From NCBI RefSeq assembly GCF_004366375.1, contig NZ_SOEF01000012.1:1-64000 (forward strand): 64,000 bases of DNA, given 5' to 3'. The stretch's first letter is position 1. Each line of letters starts with the position of its first letter. The DNA is from Halanaerobium congolense (GTDB lineage Bacteria > Bacillota > Halanaerobiia > Halanaerobiales > Halanaerobiaceae). Under the pieces are notes generated by a model, which was given only the letters and a program-made list of their open reading frames with translations, did no database searches and was not told the origin of the DNA. Made by a program: the position numbers and the translations under genes. Shown here one piece after another: positions 45,817 through 53,876 of this stretch.

Positions 45817-46839
45817 ATGCCATTACAATTTAATTCAAATAAGTCTCAGGGTAAGGCCCGAGAGAAATATATGGAAGCTGAAAAAAGAATAAAAAAAATT
45901 CATAACCAATATCCTGATGTTGAGCAGGCATATAGTTATTTGAACTCCCTCAAAAGAGAATATAAAATGCTAAAAGTCAGCTTATTCAACCGAGAAAAAG
46001 ATAATGAAAATACTGCGGAAGAATTAAAAAAAGAAATTAAACAGCTGGAAGACCATTACCATGAACTTTTAAAAAATCATAATATTCCGCTGGATTATAA
46101 AGAACCAACCTGGGATTGCGAAAAATGTCATGACACAGGCAGAATTTATAGAAATAATCAGTATTTGGTCTGCAGCTGTGCCAAAAATGATTTGAGAAAA
46201 CGCAAACAAAAAAATGGTAATCTTCCTCAGCATCTGCACAGCGCGACCTTTGCTAATGCCAATCTTAACTACTATGAAGCTGATTTGGTAACTGGAAGTG
46301 GTATGAACTACCGTGAAAATGCTCAAAAAATTTATAGTCTGGCTTCATCTTTTGTCCAAAAATACAATTCAGATGCAATTAGCCAGGGCTTAATTATCGA
46401 AGGCCCAATTGGAAGTGGAAAATCATATCTTTTAGGCTGTATTGCTAATGCTCTAATTGATCGAGGGATTCATTTTCGCTATATAGTCTATTCAGATTTA
46501 TTACAGCAAATTAGAAGTACTTATAACCAGGACAGTCCTGAAGCTGATGAAAAACAAATTCTAAATACTGTTCAGCAAATACCAGTGCTTTTAATTGATG
46601 ATCTTGGGACTGAAAAGGCTACGGAATTTGCCTCTTCTACTCTGTATCAAATAATCGATCACCGCTATCGCGAAGAAAAACCAATTATTTTATCAACTAA
46701 TTATTCAATCAAAAATTTAAAAAATCGTTTTCCGGTTATGGGAGAGCGCATTTTTCAGCGCCTTTTAGAAATGAATAAGTATTTAGAACTTGCCGGTAAC
46801 GTCAGAGTTAAAAAAATTGAAGAACGACAGGAGGCCTAA
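45817..46839 (+). CDS. dnaI: DnaC/DnaI-type helicase loader ATPase
   Basis: 340 residues. The N-terminal coiled region (YPDVEQAYSYLNSLKREYKM) is followed by a zinc-binding knuckle CEKCHDTG...CSC (about 106-126), then AAA+ Walker A GPIGSGKS (about 190-197), Walker B VLLIDDLGTE and the arginine-finger region near ERIFQRLLEM. It loads the replicative helicase in an ATP-dependent way. It ends 2 nt before dnaB, so the two are co-expressed. GGAAAGGGG precedes the ATG. Confidence 0.9.
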   Translation: MPLQFNSNKSQGKAREKYMEAEKRIKKIHNQYPDVEQAYSYLNSLKREYKMLKVSLFNREKDNENTAEELKKEIKQLEDHYHELLKNHNIPLDYKEPTWDCEKCHDTGRIYRNNQYLVCSCAKNDLRKRKQKNGNLPQHLHSATFANANLNYYEADLVTGSGMNYRENAQKIYSLASSFVQKYNSDAISQGLIIEGPIGSGKSYLLGCIANALIDRGIHFRYIVYSDLLQQIRSTYNQDSPEADEKQILNTVQQIPVLLIDDLGTEKATEFASSTLYQIIDHRYREEKPIILSTNYSIKNLKNRFPVMGERIFQRLLEMNKYLELAGNVRVKKIEERQEA

Positions 46840-46841
46840 TT

Positions 46842-48224
46842 ATGTCAGCAGAACTAAACAATGTTAAAAAAGATGATCGATATAATAAAAATGAATACCA
46901 GCTTTTGGGCATCCTGCTGCAGTATCCTGATAAAATTGATGAAGTAGCCGATTTACTAGAGGTTAAACACTTTTTAGATCCACAGGCTCAAATAATTTTT
47001 GATCTGCTGCTTAAACAATACCAACAGGATAATCAAATATCACGAACAAAACTGTTAATTGACCTTCAGAATCAAAACTATGTAGATCAGGCAGAGGAAA
47101 TTATAGAAAGGCTTACTTCAGGGTTTAATACTATAGATGAACTTGATCCTACCATTGATTTAATTAAAAAGGATTACCAGCGCTCGCTTTTACAAAGAGC
47201 ATCAAATAAACTGCAGGAATTAACCCAGGCCAATAATTTAACAATTGACGATTATCAGGCTAGAGCTCAAGAAATAATTTTCCAGGCAACAAATGAAAGC
47301 AGTGATTTAGAAAAGCATATTTATAATATGGAAGAAGTTTTAATGGAATCTTTTTCCAACTATATGGACCGCAAACATAAAAAAGCTGATGTTGGACTGC
47401 GGAGTGGCTTTATCTCTCTGGACAATCTGATTGGCGGCTTTAAAAGAGGCCACCTGAATGTTATTGCTGCTTCAACTTCAATGGGAAAAACAGCCTTTGC
47501 AATTAATATTGCTAAAAATGTTTTAAAAAGAAAGGCTAAAGTTGCTATGATTTCGCTTGAGATGGATGCAGCTGAGGTTGTAGACAGAATGGTTATCCAG
47601 GAATCACAGGTTAATGCCTGGAAGTATACCCAGGGAGAAACAAATGATGAAGAGGATCAGCGGATTTCCAAGGCTTTAGATAACCTACATGAACTGCCCT
47701 TAATGATTTCTGATGAACGCGGCCTTAATACAGCTCAAATAAGAGCTCGCCTCAGGAAATTTAAGGCCCAAATGGATGGCCTTGATTTAGCAATTGTCGA
47801 CTATCTGCAGATGATTCAGCTGCCGGAAGAACATGCACAAAACACTTCGCGTGCAGTTGGTCAAATTGTACTGCAGCTTAGAAATTTAGCTTCTGAGCTT
47901 AATATTCCAGTAATCTTAATTTCTCAGATTTCACGTAGTTTTACCAGCAGAACAGATAAAAGACCAGTTTTATCTGATTTGAGAGACTCCGGTAATATCG
48001 AGGAGGTAGCAGATGGTGTTATCTTCCTTTACCGTCATGCCCACACTTCTGCTAAAGCAAGAGAAGAGGCTGAAGCTGAAGGTACAGAAAGTGATACAAA
48101 TATTATAATTGCTAAACAGCGTACAGGTCAAACTGGATCAATTACACTTTTTTTCGAAGAAGAATTTATTCGTTTTGTTGACCCTGAAAATCTATCACTG
48201 GAAGGAACGATTCCACATGGCTAA
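46842..48224 (+). CDS. dnaB: Replicative DNA helicase DnaB
   Basis: 460 residues. N-terminal primase-interacting domain (QLLGILLQYPDKIDEVADLL), linker, then the RecA-like helicase domain with Walker A (AASTSMGKTAFA), Walker B (LAIVDYLQMIQ) and the late DLRDSGNIEEVADGVIFLYR and AKQRTGQTG motifs. No intein. Hexameric fork helicase. AGGAGG spans the end of dnaI. A small gene overlaps its 3' end. Usually followed by purA in Firmicutes, but not here. Confidence 0.96.
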   Translation: MSAELNNVKKDDRYNKNEYQLLGILLQYPDKIDEVADLLEVKHFLDPQAQIIFDLLLKQYQQDNQISRTKLLIDLQNQNYVDQAEEIIERLTSGFNTIDELDPTIDLIKKDYQRSLLQRASNKLQELTQANNLTIDDYQARAQEIIFQATNESSDLEKHIYNMEEVLMESFSNYMDRKHKKADVGLRSGFISLDNLIGGFKRGHLNVIAASTSMGKTAFAINIAKNVLKRKAKVAMISLEMDAAEVVDRMVIQESQVNAWKYTQGETNDEEDQRISKALDNLHELPLMISDERGLNTAQIRARLRKFKAQMDGLDLAIVDYLQMIQLPEEHAQNTSRAVGQIVLQLRNLASELNIPVILISQISRSFTSRTDKRPVLSDLRDSGNIEEVADGVIFLYRHAHTSAKAREEAEAEGTESDTNIIIAKQRTGQTGSITLFFEEEFIRFVDPENLSLEGTIPHG

Positions 48225-48411
48225 TCTTGATAGTTTAGATTTAAAGCTGGTGCTCTCCTTTGCTAATGCTTACCGCCGGCTCAATGAAAAAGGTGAGATC
48301 AGTGATCAACAGTTAAAAAAGGTTATGACTTTAGTCGAAAATTATCAGAATTATGCTCCAGATGAATTTAAAGGGCGTCTGCAGGAAATTTTCCCAGAAA
48401 GTGATTTTTAA
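48217..48411 (+). CDS. Small helical protein coupled to dnaB
   Basis: 64 residues from the ATG at 48217, overlapping the dnaB end by 8 nt with GGAAGG upstream. The frame extends further up inside dnaB, but that part is a shadow. Sequence LDLKLVLSFANAYRRLNEKG, then QLKKVMTLVENY, acidic, soluble. Not recognised. Its stop codon lies in the first bases of the REP-like repeat copy 2. The overlap suggests translational coupling with dnaB. Confidence 0.7.
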   Translation: MANLDSLDLKLVLSFANAYRRLNEKGEISDQQLKKVMTLVENYQNYAPDEFKGRLQEIFPESDF

Positions 48412-48436
48412 CGTACAGGTGCCGTGTACCACCCGG
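48410..48436 (-). repeat. REP-like palindromic repeat, copy 2
   Basis: Exact reverse complement of 25113-25139 (27 of 27 bases), with the same internal GTACA/TGTAC hairpin. It marks the join between the dnaB operon and the accessory block. Confidence 0.85.
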
Positions 48437-48471
48437 GTTTTGTCGTTTTTTGTCAAATAGGAGGCTCTTTT

Positions 48472-48915
48472 ATGAAAAAAGAAAAAATTGATAAAATCAA
48501 AGAAATTCTAAACGATTATGATCTGCAGCTGCTTATCTTATTTGGGTCTTACGAAGAAGAAAATTTTACTAAAAATAGTGATATCGACCTGGCTGTAAAA
48601 GTCAGTCACTGTAAAAACCTTAAAGAGAATCAGGTTCAGATTTTAAATCAACTTTCTGTATTATTTGAACACCATCCTGTTGATCTGGTCTTATTAAATC
48701 ACGCTGATCCCCTAATTAAATTTAAAGTTGCTTTAGAGGGTAAACTGCTTTATCAAAATGAAAAAGGCCTCTTTGAGAAATTTCAGGTGAGAGCAGCAGC
48801 TGAACATAATGATGCCCAAAAATTTTATCAGCTTGACCAAAACTTTATTGAAAATTTTTTAGAAAGGAGCCCGACTAATGACCGATCCTCTCATCGTGCG
48901 CCGAAAATTAAATAA
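48472..48915 (+). CDS. mntA: MNT-type nucleotidyltransferase (antitoxin-like), pair 1
   Basis: 147 residues from the ATG at 48472 (AGGAGG upstream). LLILFGSYEEENFTKNSDID contains the GSxxx...DxD active site of minimal nucleotidyltransferases; a third acidic residue is in VDLVLLN. In MntA-HepT modules this enzyme AMPylates the HEPN toxin and silences it. The gene overlaps the HEPN gene by 38 nt, the usual coupling. The C-terminal ~30 residues are helical and acidic. Confidence 0.88.
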   Translation: MKKEKIDKIKEILNDYDLQLLILFGSYEEENFTKNSDIDLAVKVSHCKNLKENQVQILNQLSVLFEHHPVDLVLLNHADPLIKFKVALEGKLLYQNEKGLFEKFQVRAAAEHNDAQKFYQLDQNFIENFLERSPTNDRSSHRAPKIK

Positions 48916-49315
48916 GATGATCGAATATCTGGGACAGCTGAAAGAAGTCAATCAATATACAATGGAAAATTATCTTGATAACTTTTTTGTTAAACGGACT
49001 GCAGAAAGATTAATCCAACTAATAGTTGAAAATGCCACAGATATAAATGGACATCTGATAATTAGCTCAGGCCATAAACCTCCTGTGGATTATTACACTT
49101 CTTTTATTAAATTAAGTGATTGTCAGATAGTAGATCAAAAATTTGCTGAAGAGATCGCACCTTCTGCTGGATTGAGAAACAGACTTGTCCATGAATATGA
49201 AGAAATTGATGATCAAATAGTCTATCAAAGTATTCAAAAAACTATTGAGAGTTACAATAAATATATTAGAAAAATTGAAAAACACCTCAAAAACATAGAA
49301 AACTCCAGCCGCTAA
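48878..49315 (+). CDS. hepT: HEPN-domain protein (HepT toxin-like, DUF86), pair 1
   Basis: 145 residues, all helical. The HEPN RNase motif Rx4H is in GLRNRLVHEY (about 103-112). It is expected to cut RNA when not modified by its partner. It overlaps the MNT gene and ends before a strong terminator. There is no membrane segment. It differs clearly in sequence from the second HEPN at 49659. Confidence 0.88.
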   Translation: MTDPLIVRRKLNKMIEYLGQLKEVNQYTMENYLDNFFVKRTAERLIQLIVENATDINGHLIISSGHKPPVDYYTSFIKLSDCQIVDQKFAEEIAPSAGLRNRLVHEYEEIDDQIVYQSIQKTIESYNKYIRKIEKHLKNIENSSR

Positions 49316-49330
49316 GCTGGAGTTTTTTTT
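49301..49330 (+). terminator. Terminator after the first MNT/HEPN pair
   Basis: AACTCCAGC-CGCTAA-GCTGGAGTT and a run of eight T. It overlaps the last codons of the HEPN gene and lies just before the end of the convergent pspC gene. Confidence 0.92.
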
Positions 49331-49334
49331 GCTG

Positions 49335-49640
49335 CTAAATATCATAATATTTAGGATCATCATCACTACCATTTTTGCTCTGGTCAGTTTTGCTATCTTC
49401 TTTGCTCTGATCTTCATAAACAGGCTCTGAGCTGACATCATAATCAACATCTATATGTGCTGGCCTTTCGGGAATGATGGCCCAGGCTACAACATAAGCT
49501 AAAAGTCCAGCTCCCCAAATAAAAATTAAAATAACTGCACCCAAACGAACCAAAGTAGGATCAAAACTAAAATATTCAGCTATTCCACCACAGACACCAC
49601 CAACTTTTCTATTTTCGCGTGAGCGGTATAGTTTTTTCAT
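49335..49640 (-). CDS. PspC-domain membrane protein
   Basis: 101 residues. RENRKVGGVCGGIAEYFSFD and PTLVRLGAVILIFIWGAG form the PspC domain with one to two membrane helices (AVILIFIWGAGLLAYVVAWAII). A hydrophilic, acidic tail (DYDVSSEPVYEDQSKEDS) follows. PspC-type proteins report on inner-membrane or envelope stress. No other psp genes are nearby. It lies between the two toxin-antitoxin pairs and shares a strand with the second; it is 18 bp after the HEPN stop at 49659, so it may be its operon partner. Confidence 0.9.
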   Translation of the reverse strand: MKKLYRSRENRKVGGVCGGIAEYFSFDPTLVRLGAVILIFIWGAGLLAYVVAWAIIPERPAHIDVDYDVSSEPVYEDQSKEDSKTDQSKNGSDDDPKYYDI

Positions 49641-49658
49641 AAAATTTCACCTCTTTAT

Positions 49659-50075
49659 TTAAATTAATTTTAAATATGATTTCAAAATTCCTCTTATGTC
49701 TTTTAAATTATTTTTTAATAAATTAAAAATCACATCTCGATCTAAATCCATATAGTCATGAACTAAAATATTTCTAAAGGCAATTATTTTAATAAATAAT
49801 TTTTTTTCTTCTTCAGTTAAATAGCCATTTTCTGCCAAAATTAATGCAATATCTTTATACACATTAACCCTACCTAAATTATTATCTGATATTATATGAT
49901 TTCCTATATCAATTAAAGCTTCAATTGACAAGTGTAAAAACCTCTCAGCACTTCCATATAATAATGGCTTACTATTAAAGTCATCAAATTCTACACCTTC
50001 AATAATTTCTTCCAGCTGACTGAGGTATTCATTACATTTTTGAGATCTTTCGAGTATTATCTCTTTTTTAACCAT
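49659..50075 (-). CDS. hepT: HEPN-domain protein (HepT-like), pair 2
   Basis: 138 residues, helical. Rx4H is in IAFRNILVHDYMDLD (about 101-115). LLYGSAERFLHLSIEALIDIGNHIISD is the typical first half of the DUF86 family. It overlaps the upstream MNT gene by 8 nt. Predicted RNase toxin neutralised by its partner. Confidence 0.9.
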   Translation of the reverse strand: MVKKEIILERSQKCNEYLSQLEEIIEGVEFDDFNSKPLLYGSAERFLHLSIEALIDIGNHIISDNNLGRVNVYKDIALILAENGYLTEEEKKLFIKIIAFRNILVHDYMDLDRDVIFNLLKNNLKDIRGILKSYLKLI

Positions 50076-50475
50076 GTAAAAGTCTCTCCTTAAATTTTTG
50101 TTGATTTTTCTTCAAATAATATTCAAAATCAAGATATTTTCTAATTGTTAAAGATTGATATGAAGCAGCATCAAATTTATTTTTTTTATAAATTAAACAA
50201 TTTTCTTTTACAACTTCATATTTCAAAAGAGCAGAGGCTTGATTTAAAATAACTAAATCAATATTATCTAAACCATTTTTTGTTAAATCTTCATATAGTT
50301 TTACTTTTATTTCTCCGAAACTTCCTGTATAATTATCTTCAATAAGTAGTGCAATATCTATATCACTATTTTCCTTAGAGCCATTTCTAGCCTGGGAGCC
50401 AAAAAGATAAACAGCCTCAATAATATTATAGCCCTTTATTATTTTTATTATTTTGTCAATTACCTGCTGTTTCAT
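50068..50475 (-). CDS. mntA: MNT-type nucleotidyltransferase (antitoxin-like), pair 2
   Basis: 135 residues from the ATG at 50475 (AGGAG upstream; a TTG three codons earlier is less likely). YLFGSQARNGSKENSDIDIAL holds GSxARG-like and DxD residues, with a later D in IDLVILN. It keeps the SQARNGS loop that is altered in pair 1 (SYEEENFT), so the two pairs are diverged relatives rather than a recent duplication. Confidence 0.9.
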   Translation of the reverse strand: MKQQVIDKIIKIIKGYNIIEAVYLFGSQARNGSKENSDIDIALLIEDNYTGSFGEIKVKLYEDLTKNGLDNIDLVILNQASALLKYEVVKENCLIYKKNKFDAASYQSLTIRKYLDFEYYLKKNQQKFKERLLHG

Positions 50476-50544
50476 TATTATCAACTCCTATCTAATTTAA
50501 TTATAAAACAAATCACAAGAAATTAACAGAGGGGGAAATATATT

Positions 50545-50985
50545 TTGTCAAAAACATTTAGATTAATTTCGCTTTTTTCAACCGTTGAACTCGTTTTACA
50601 CGGAATTTGGGAATATACCGCCTGTGGTTTCCTTTATTCAATGGAAGGCCAGGGGTTTATTGAACATCAATTACTAATGATTCAAGCAACAATTGGTGAT
50701 GTTTTTATTGCACTCGGACTCTTTTTGATGCTCGCTTTTGTTAATCACTCATTCAGTTGGTTTTTGAAAAATTGGGAACGAAAAGATTATATAATTTCAA
50801 CTTTATATTCGGCCTTAGCAGCTTTTTATTTTGAAGCCCATGCCCTACAACTTGGTCGCTGGAAATATCAGGATACTATGCCGCTTGTTTATGGAACTTC
50901 AATTGCTTTAGTTCCTGTTATTCAGCTGGCTTTACTGCTGCCACTTGGTTTTATTATAACTAAAAAAATATATCAGATAACTTAA
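50545..50985 (+). CDS. Small integral membrane protein of unknown function
   Basis: 146 residues from TTG at 50545 (AGAGGGGGA upstream). Four hydrophobic helices (FRLISLFSTVELVLHGIWEY, IGDVFIALGLFLMLAFV, IISTLYSALAAFYFEAHAL, ALVPVIQLALLLPLGFII). Conserved-looking polar positions include H19, E23, H97 and GRWKYQD. Not recognised. Divergent from the second MNT gene, 60 bp apart. Confidence 0.65.
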   Translation: MSKTFRLISLFSTVELVLHGIWEYTACGFLYSMEGQGFIEHQLLMIQATIGDVFIALGLFLMLAFVNHSFSWFLKNWERKDYIISTLYSALAAFYFEAHALQLGRWKYQDTMPLVYGTSIALVPVIQLALLLPLGFIITKKIYQIT

Positions 50986-50987
50986 AG

Positions 50988-51128
50988 TCATTTCGAGAGC
51001 TTTACTCTCCTTCCTTCAGTTAATTCTCGGCTGAGATTGGTCAATTGGAACTCTTTTTTTGCTTCGACTCTCCAGGCCTTCATTCTGACCAGCTCTTCTT
51101 CAGTGCTGACTGAAAAATCTGTGAGCAT
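50988..51128 (-). CDS. Possible 46-residue ORF or gene remnant
   Basis: The minus-strand frame ATG (51128) to TGA (50988) encodes a charged helical peptide (EELVRMKAWRVEAKKEF, LSRELTEGRRVKLSK) with protein-like composition in a gap where the other frames are broken. No ribosome binding site is seen, so it may be the end of a lost gene. It ends 2 nt from the convergent membrane gene. Confidence 0.35.
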   Translation of the reverse strand: MLTDFSVSTEEELVRMKAWRVEAKKEFQLTNLSRELTEGRRVKLSK

Positions 51129-51181
51129 AAAAGCTGTAAATCAAAAGGAGCTTTTATTAAAAATTTATCTTAATATACTAA

Positions 51182-52162
51182 TTAATTATAGTAAGCCGCT
51201 ATAATTTTATCCATTACAGCTGTAGTTCTGGCAGCAGTCTTTCCGGTAGAAGGTGATTTCCCTTCGCCTAATAAACTTGCTACTACTTTTGTTAAAAGAG
51301 GCTGCTGAACATGTTCTGGATAAGCAAATTCAATCTCCTGCCTACCACCTTCATTTTCAATAATAATTGCTTCTTCACTAAAAGAAGAAAACAGAAGTCT
51401 ACCTTTACTTCCTATAATTTCATTCTGGTCCAACTCATGATAAGCATTAAAAGTCCAGCTTCCAATTCCCTGTATTCCATTTTCAAAACTAAAGCTCATT
51501 ACAACATTATCTTCAGCAGGATAAAAATCTCCCTGATTAACTGCAAAACCAGATGCTGATTCAATTGGGCCAAAATAGTAATCAAATAAATCAAGTGTAT
51601 GTGATGCTAAATCTAAAAACTTCCCCCCACCTGCAATTTCTGGAATTACCCGCCACGGCAAATCATTTTCATTTTTTTCATCTTCTCTAACTGGTTGAGT
51701 CAATCTGATATTTATTGTTCTAACTTCACCAACTGCACCGGAATCTATTAACTCTTTAATTTTCAGAAATCTAGGCATAGCTCTTCGATAATATGCAACA
51801 TGCAGCTGGACTCCATTTTCCTCACAAACTCTAATCATTTCTTGAGCCTCTTTGTGATTTCTAGCCATTGGTTTTTCAACATATACCGGCAGACCGGCCT
51901 CAGCTGCCATAATTGTATATTTTTTATGTGTTGACGGCGGAGTAGCTATGTAAACTGCATTTACTTCAGGATCATTTATTAATTCCGCTGCCTGATCATA
52001 CCAACGTGGAACATTATGCCTCTCAGCATAATCTTTTGCTAGTTCTCCAGTACGCCTCATAACTGCCACCAGTGAAGAATCCTCAATTTTTTGCAGAGCT
52101 GGACCACTTTTCTTTTCAGTTACATCCCCACAGCCAATAATACCCCAACAAATTTTGTCCAT
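51182..52162 (-). CDS. Gfo/Idh/MocA-family oxidoreductase
   Basis: 326 residues. Rossmann start CWGIIGCGDVTEKKSG, NAVYIATPPSTHKKY, and the catalytic-lysine motif VEKPMARN; later GGGKFLDLASHTLDLFDY with the substrate-site DxxxH-like region. NAD(P)-dependent oxidation or reduction of a sugar or sugar derivative in the cytosol. The locus also has a universal stress gene and uronate genes, so a uronate or polyol substrate is a reasonable guess, but nothing in the sequence fixes it. Confidence 0.9.
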   Translation of the reverse strand: MDKICWGIIGCGDVTEKKSGPALQKIEDSSLVAVMRRTGELAKDYAERHNVPRWYDQAAELINDPEVNAVYIATPPSTHKKYTIMAAEAGLPVYVEKPMARNHKEAQEMIRVCEENGVQLHVAYYRRAMPRFLKIKELIDSGAVGEVRTINIRLTQPVREDEKNENDLPWRVIPEIAGGGKFLDLASHTLDLFDYYFGPIESASGFAVNQGDFYPAEDNVVMSFSFENGIQGIGSWTFNAYHELDQNEIIGSKGRLLFSSFSEEAIIIENEGGRQEIEFAYPEHVQQPLLTKVVASLLGEGKSPSTGKTAARTTAVMDKIIAAYYN

Positions 52163-52221
52163 TTTTACTCCTCCTATCGTGTTATAAATAATTTTTTAAT
52201 TTACCCCTAATTTCTTTTAAA

Positions 52222-52245
52222 AAAGCTCCCTTTTAAGGGAGCTTT
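52222..52245 (-). terminator. Terminator of the UspA gene
   Basis: AAAGCTCCCTT/AAGGGAGCTTT with a 2-base TT loop and T run on the minus strand, 36 bp after the stop at 52281. Confidence 0.85.
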
Positions 52246-52280
52246 AATAAAATCTTTAATTATCTTTACTCTAAAAATAA

Positions 52281-52742
52281 TTATTTTACAACCATAACTG
52301 TTCTTCTAGAGTGTCTAACAATCTTATCACTAATACTTCCAAGCAAAAATCTTTCAACTTTTCCATGGCCCTTGTCTGCAACAATAATTAAATCAAAATC
52401 ATTTTCCTCTGCATATTCACAAACTTCATCTGCAGGATCACCATGAAGTAATACTTTTTCGGGTTCTATACCTTTTCTTTTAAAAAATTCTGCATCCTGA
52501 TCAAGTATTTTCTGTCTTTTTTCTTTAATCGTATCTTCCTGCTGTTTCATAATATTTTCTAGAGTTTCAGCAGATAGATAAGAGGCCACTTCATTAAACT
52601 GGTTGACTGGAATTTGAGCAGCCTCTTTGTAAACATGAATTAATGTTACCTCAGCCTCTAAACTTTCAGCAAGCTCTGCACCTTTTTGTGCAGCCTTTTG
52701 TGCACTTTTAGAACCATCTACGGCTACCAGAATTTTTTTCAT
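52281..52742 (-). CDS. Universal stress protein (UspA family)
   Basis: 153 residues. ILVAVDGSKSAQKAAQKG start; HGDPADEVCEYA and the ATP-binding GxxGx9GS pattern in KGHGKVERFLLGSISDKIVR, so it belongs to the ATP-binding class. Cytosolic. Transcribed with or after lacI on the same strand (65 bp), ended by a terminator. Stress role inferred from family. Confidence 0.93.
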   Translation of the reverse strand: MKKILVAVDGSKSAQKAAQKGAELAESLEAEVTLIHVYKEAAQIPVNQFNEVASYLSAETLENIMKQQEDTIKEKRQKILDQDAEFFKRKGIEPEKVLLHGDPADEVCEYAEENDFDLIIVADKGHGKVERFLLGSISDKIVRHSRRTVMVVK

Positions 52743-52807
52743 AATATCGACCTCCCTGTAAATATATAGTTCTCTATTGCTTAAAAAAATCCTTTTTTTG
52801 GGGGGGT

Positions 52808-53827
52808 TTAATTAACCTGGGCAGTGCTTTCTCTTATTATCAATTCAACATCTAAATTTTTATTTTGAGCCTTGACAACATCATTTTCATCTTTATTTAA
52901 ATTTTCTAAAAGAATTTCTGCTGAAAGTTTACCTACATCAGCAATAGAACGATTGATAGTTGTTAAGGCCGGGCTGGAGTATTCAGCAAAATTAACATTG
53001 TCAAAACCAACCACACCAGCTTCTTCTGGCACTTTAATTCTTCTTCTTTTCAATTCTTTTAAAACTCCAAAAGCTGAAGCATCATTAGCGGCAAAAATTC
53101 CGATTTTTTTATTTTTATAATTATTTTTTTCTAAAAAAGATGCCATCTTTTTAGCTGATTCTTCTTCAACAAAAGAAGAAGAAAGCATTACATAGTTTTG
53201 ACCATTAATTAAATGTTCCTGCATACAATCCTTAAAACCTCTTGATCTATCAGCGGCTGTAACTGTAAAGCCAGGCCCTTTTAGATGAATAAAATATTCA
53301 TAACCACATTCAATTAAATGTTCAGCTGCCTGGTAACCACCTTTATAATCATTAATCCGAATTATATCAATTTTATCTGATTTAATTTCTCTATCTAAAA
53401 CAATTATTGGTATATCTTTTTCAGCCAGTTGATTAATATATTTTTCACTTAAAGAAGTTGAGGCTAAAATAAAGCCATCTACCTGTCTTTGAATCAAGTG
53501 TCTGATGTATTCTTTTTCTCTTTTAGCCTCCCATTCTGTATTTCCAATAACAGCATAATAACCAGCTGTTCTCAGTTCTTTTTCTATACTTTTCACAAGA
53601 TATGAATAATATAAATTAGCTACATCCGCTATTAAAACTCCAATTGACTTGCTTTTTTTAGTTACTAGTCCCTGAGCCAGCCCATTTGGTATATAATCAA
53701 GTTCATCAACAGCTCTTAAGACTGCTTCTTCCTTTTCACGTGAAACATTTGCATTTTGATTAATTACTCTTGATACTGTAGATATTGATACATTTGCTCT
53801 TGCTGCTACATCATTTATTGAAACCAC
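52808..53827 (-). CDS. LacI-family transcriptional regulator of the uronate locus
   Basis: 339 residues from GTG (GAGGTG upstream). The N-terminal LacI HTH is SINDVAARANVSISTVSRVI, hinge helix near PNGLAQGLV, then a periplasmic-binding-like domain (SIGVLIADVANLYYS; IVLDREIKS; AADRSRGFKD; GVVGFDNVNFAEYSSPALTT). Binds a sugar or sugar acid. A 16-bp operator-like site lies just upstream of it, 14 of 16 identical to one before uxuA, which points to control of both (and itself). Directly after its stop is a T7G7 tract (52793-52806). Confidence 0.93.
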   Translation of the reverse strand: MVSINDVAARANVSISTVSRVINQNANVSREKEEAVLRAVDELDYIPNGLAQGLVTKKSKSIGVLIADVANLYYSYLVKSIEKELRTAGYYAVIGNTEWEAKREKEYIRHLIQRQVDGFILASTSLSEKYINQLAEKDIPIIVLDREIKSDKIDIIRINDYKGGYQAAEHLIECGYEYFIHLKGPGFTVTAADRSRGFKDCMQEHLINGQNYVMLSSSFVEEESAKKMASFLEKNNYKNKKIGIFAANDASAFGVLKELKRRRIKVPEEAGVVGFDNVNFAEYSSPALTTINRSIADVGKLSAEILLENLNKDENDVVKAQNKNLDVELIIRESTAQVN

Positions 53828-53859
53828 TGTTCTTCACCTCAATCTAATTATATTTGTTT

Positions 53860-53875
53860 TGGAAAGTGTTTTCAA
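53860..53875. promoter_or_regulatory. LacI/CcpA-type operator before lacI
   Basis: TGGAAAGTGTTTTCAA; 14 of 16 bases match the site before uxuA (58163-58178). It lies 33 bp upstream of the regulator start, in the gap after the AEC transporter. Suggests autoregulation or carbon catabolite control. Confidence 0.6.
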
Positions 53876-53876
53876 A

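Noticed and set aside
52793-52806. T7G7 tract as a phase-variation switch for lacI
   Set aside because: It lies just after the stop codon, so slippage would not change the protein; possible effect on the transcript only.
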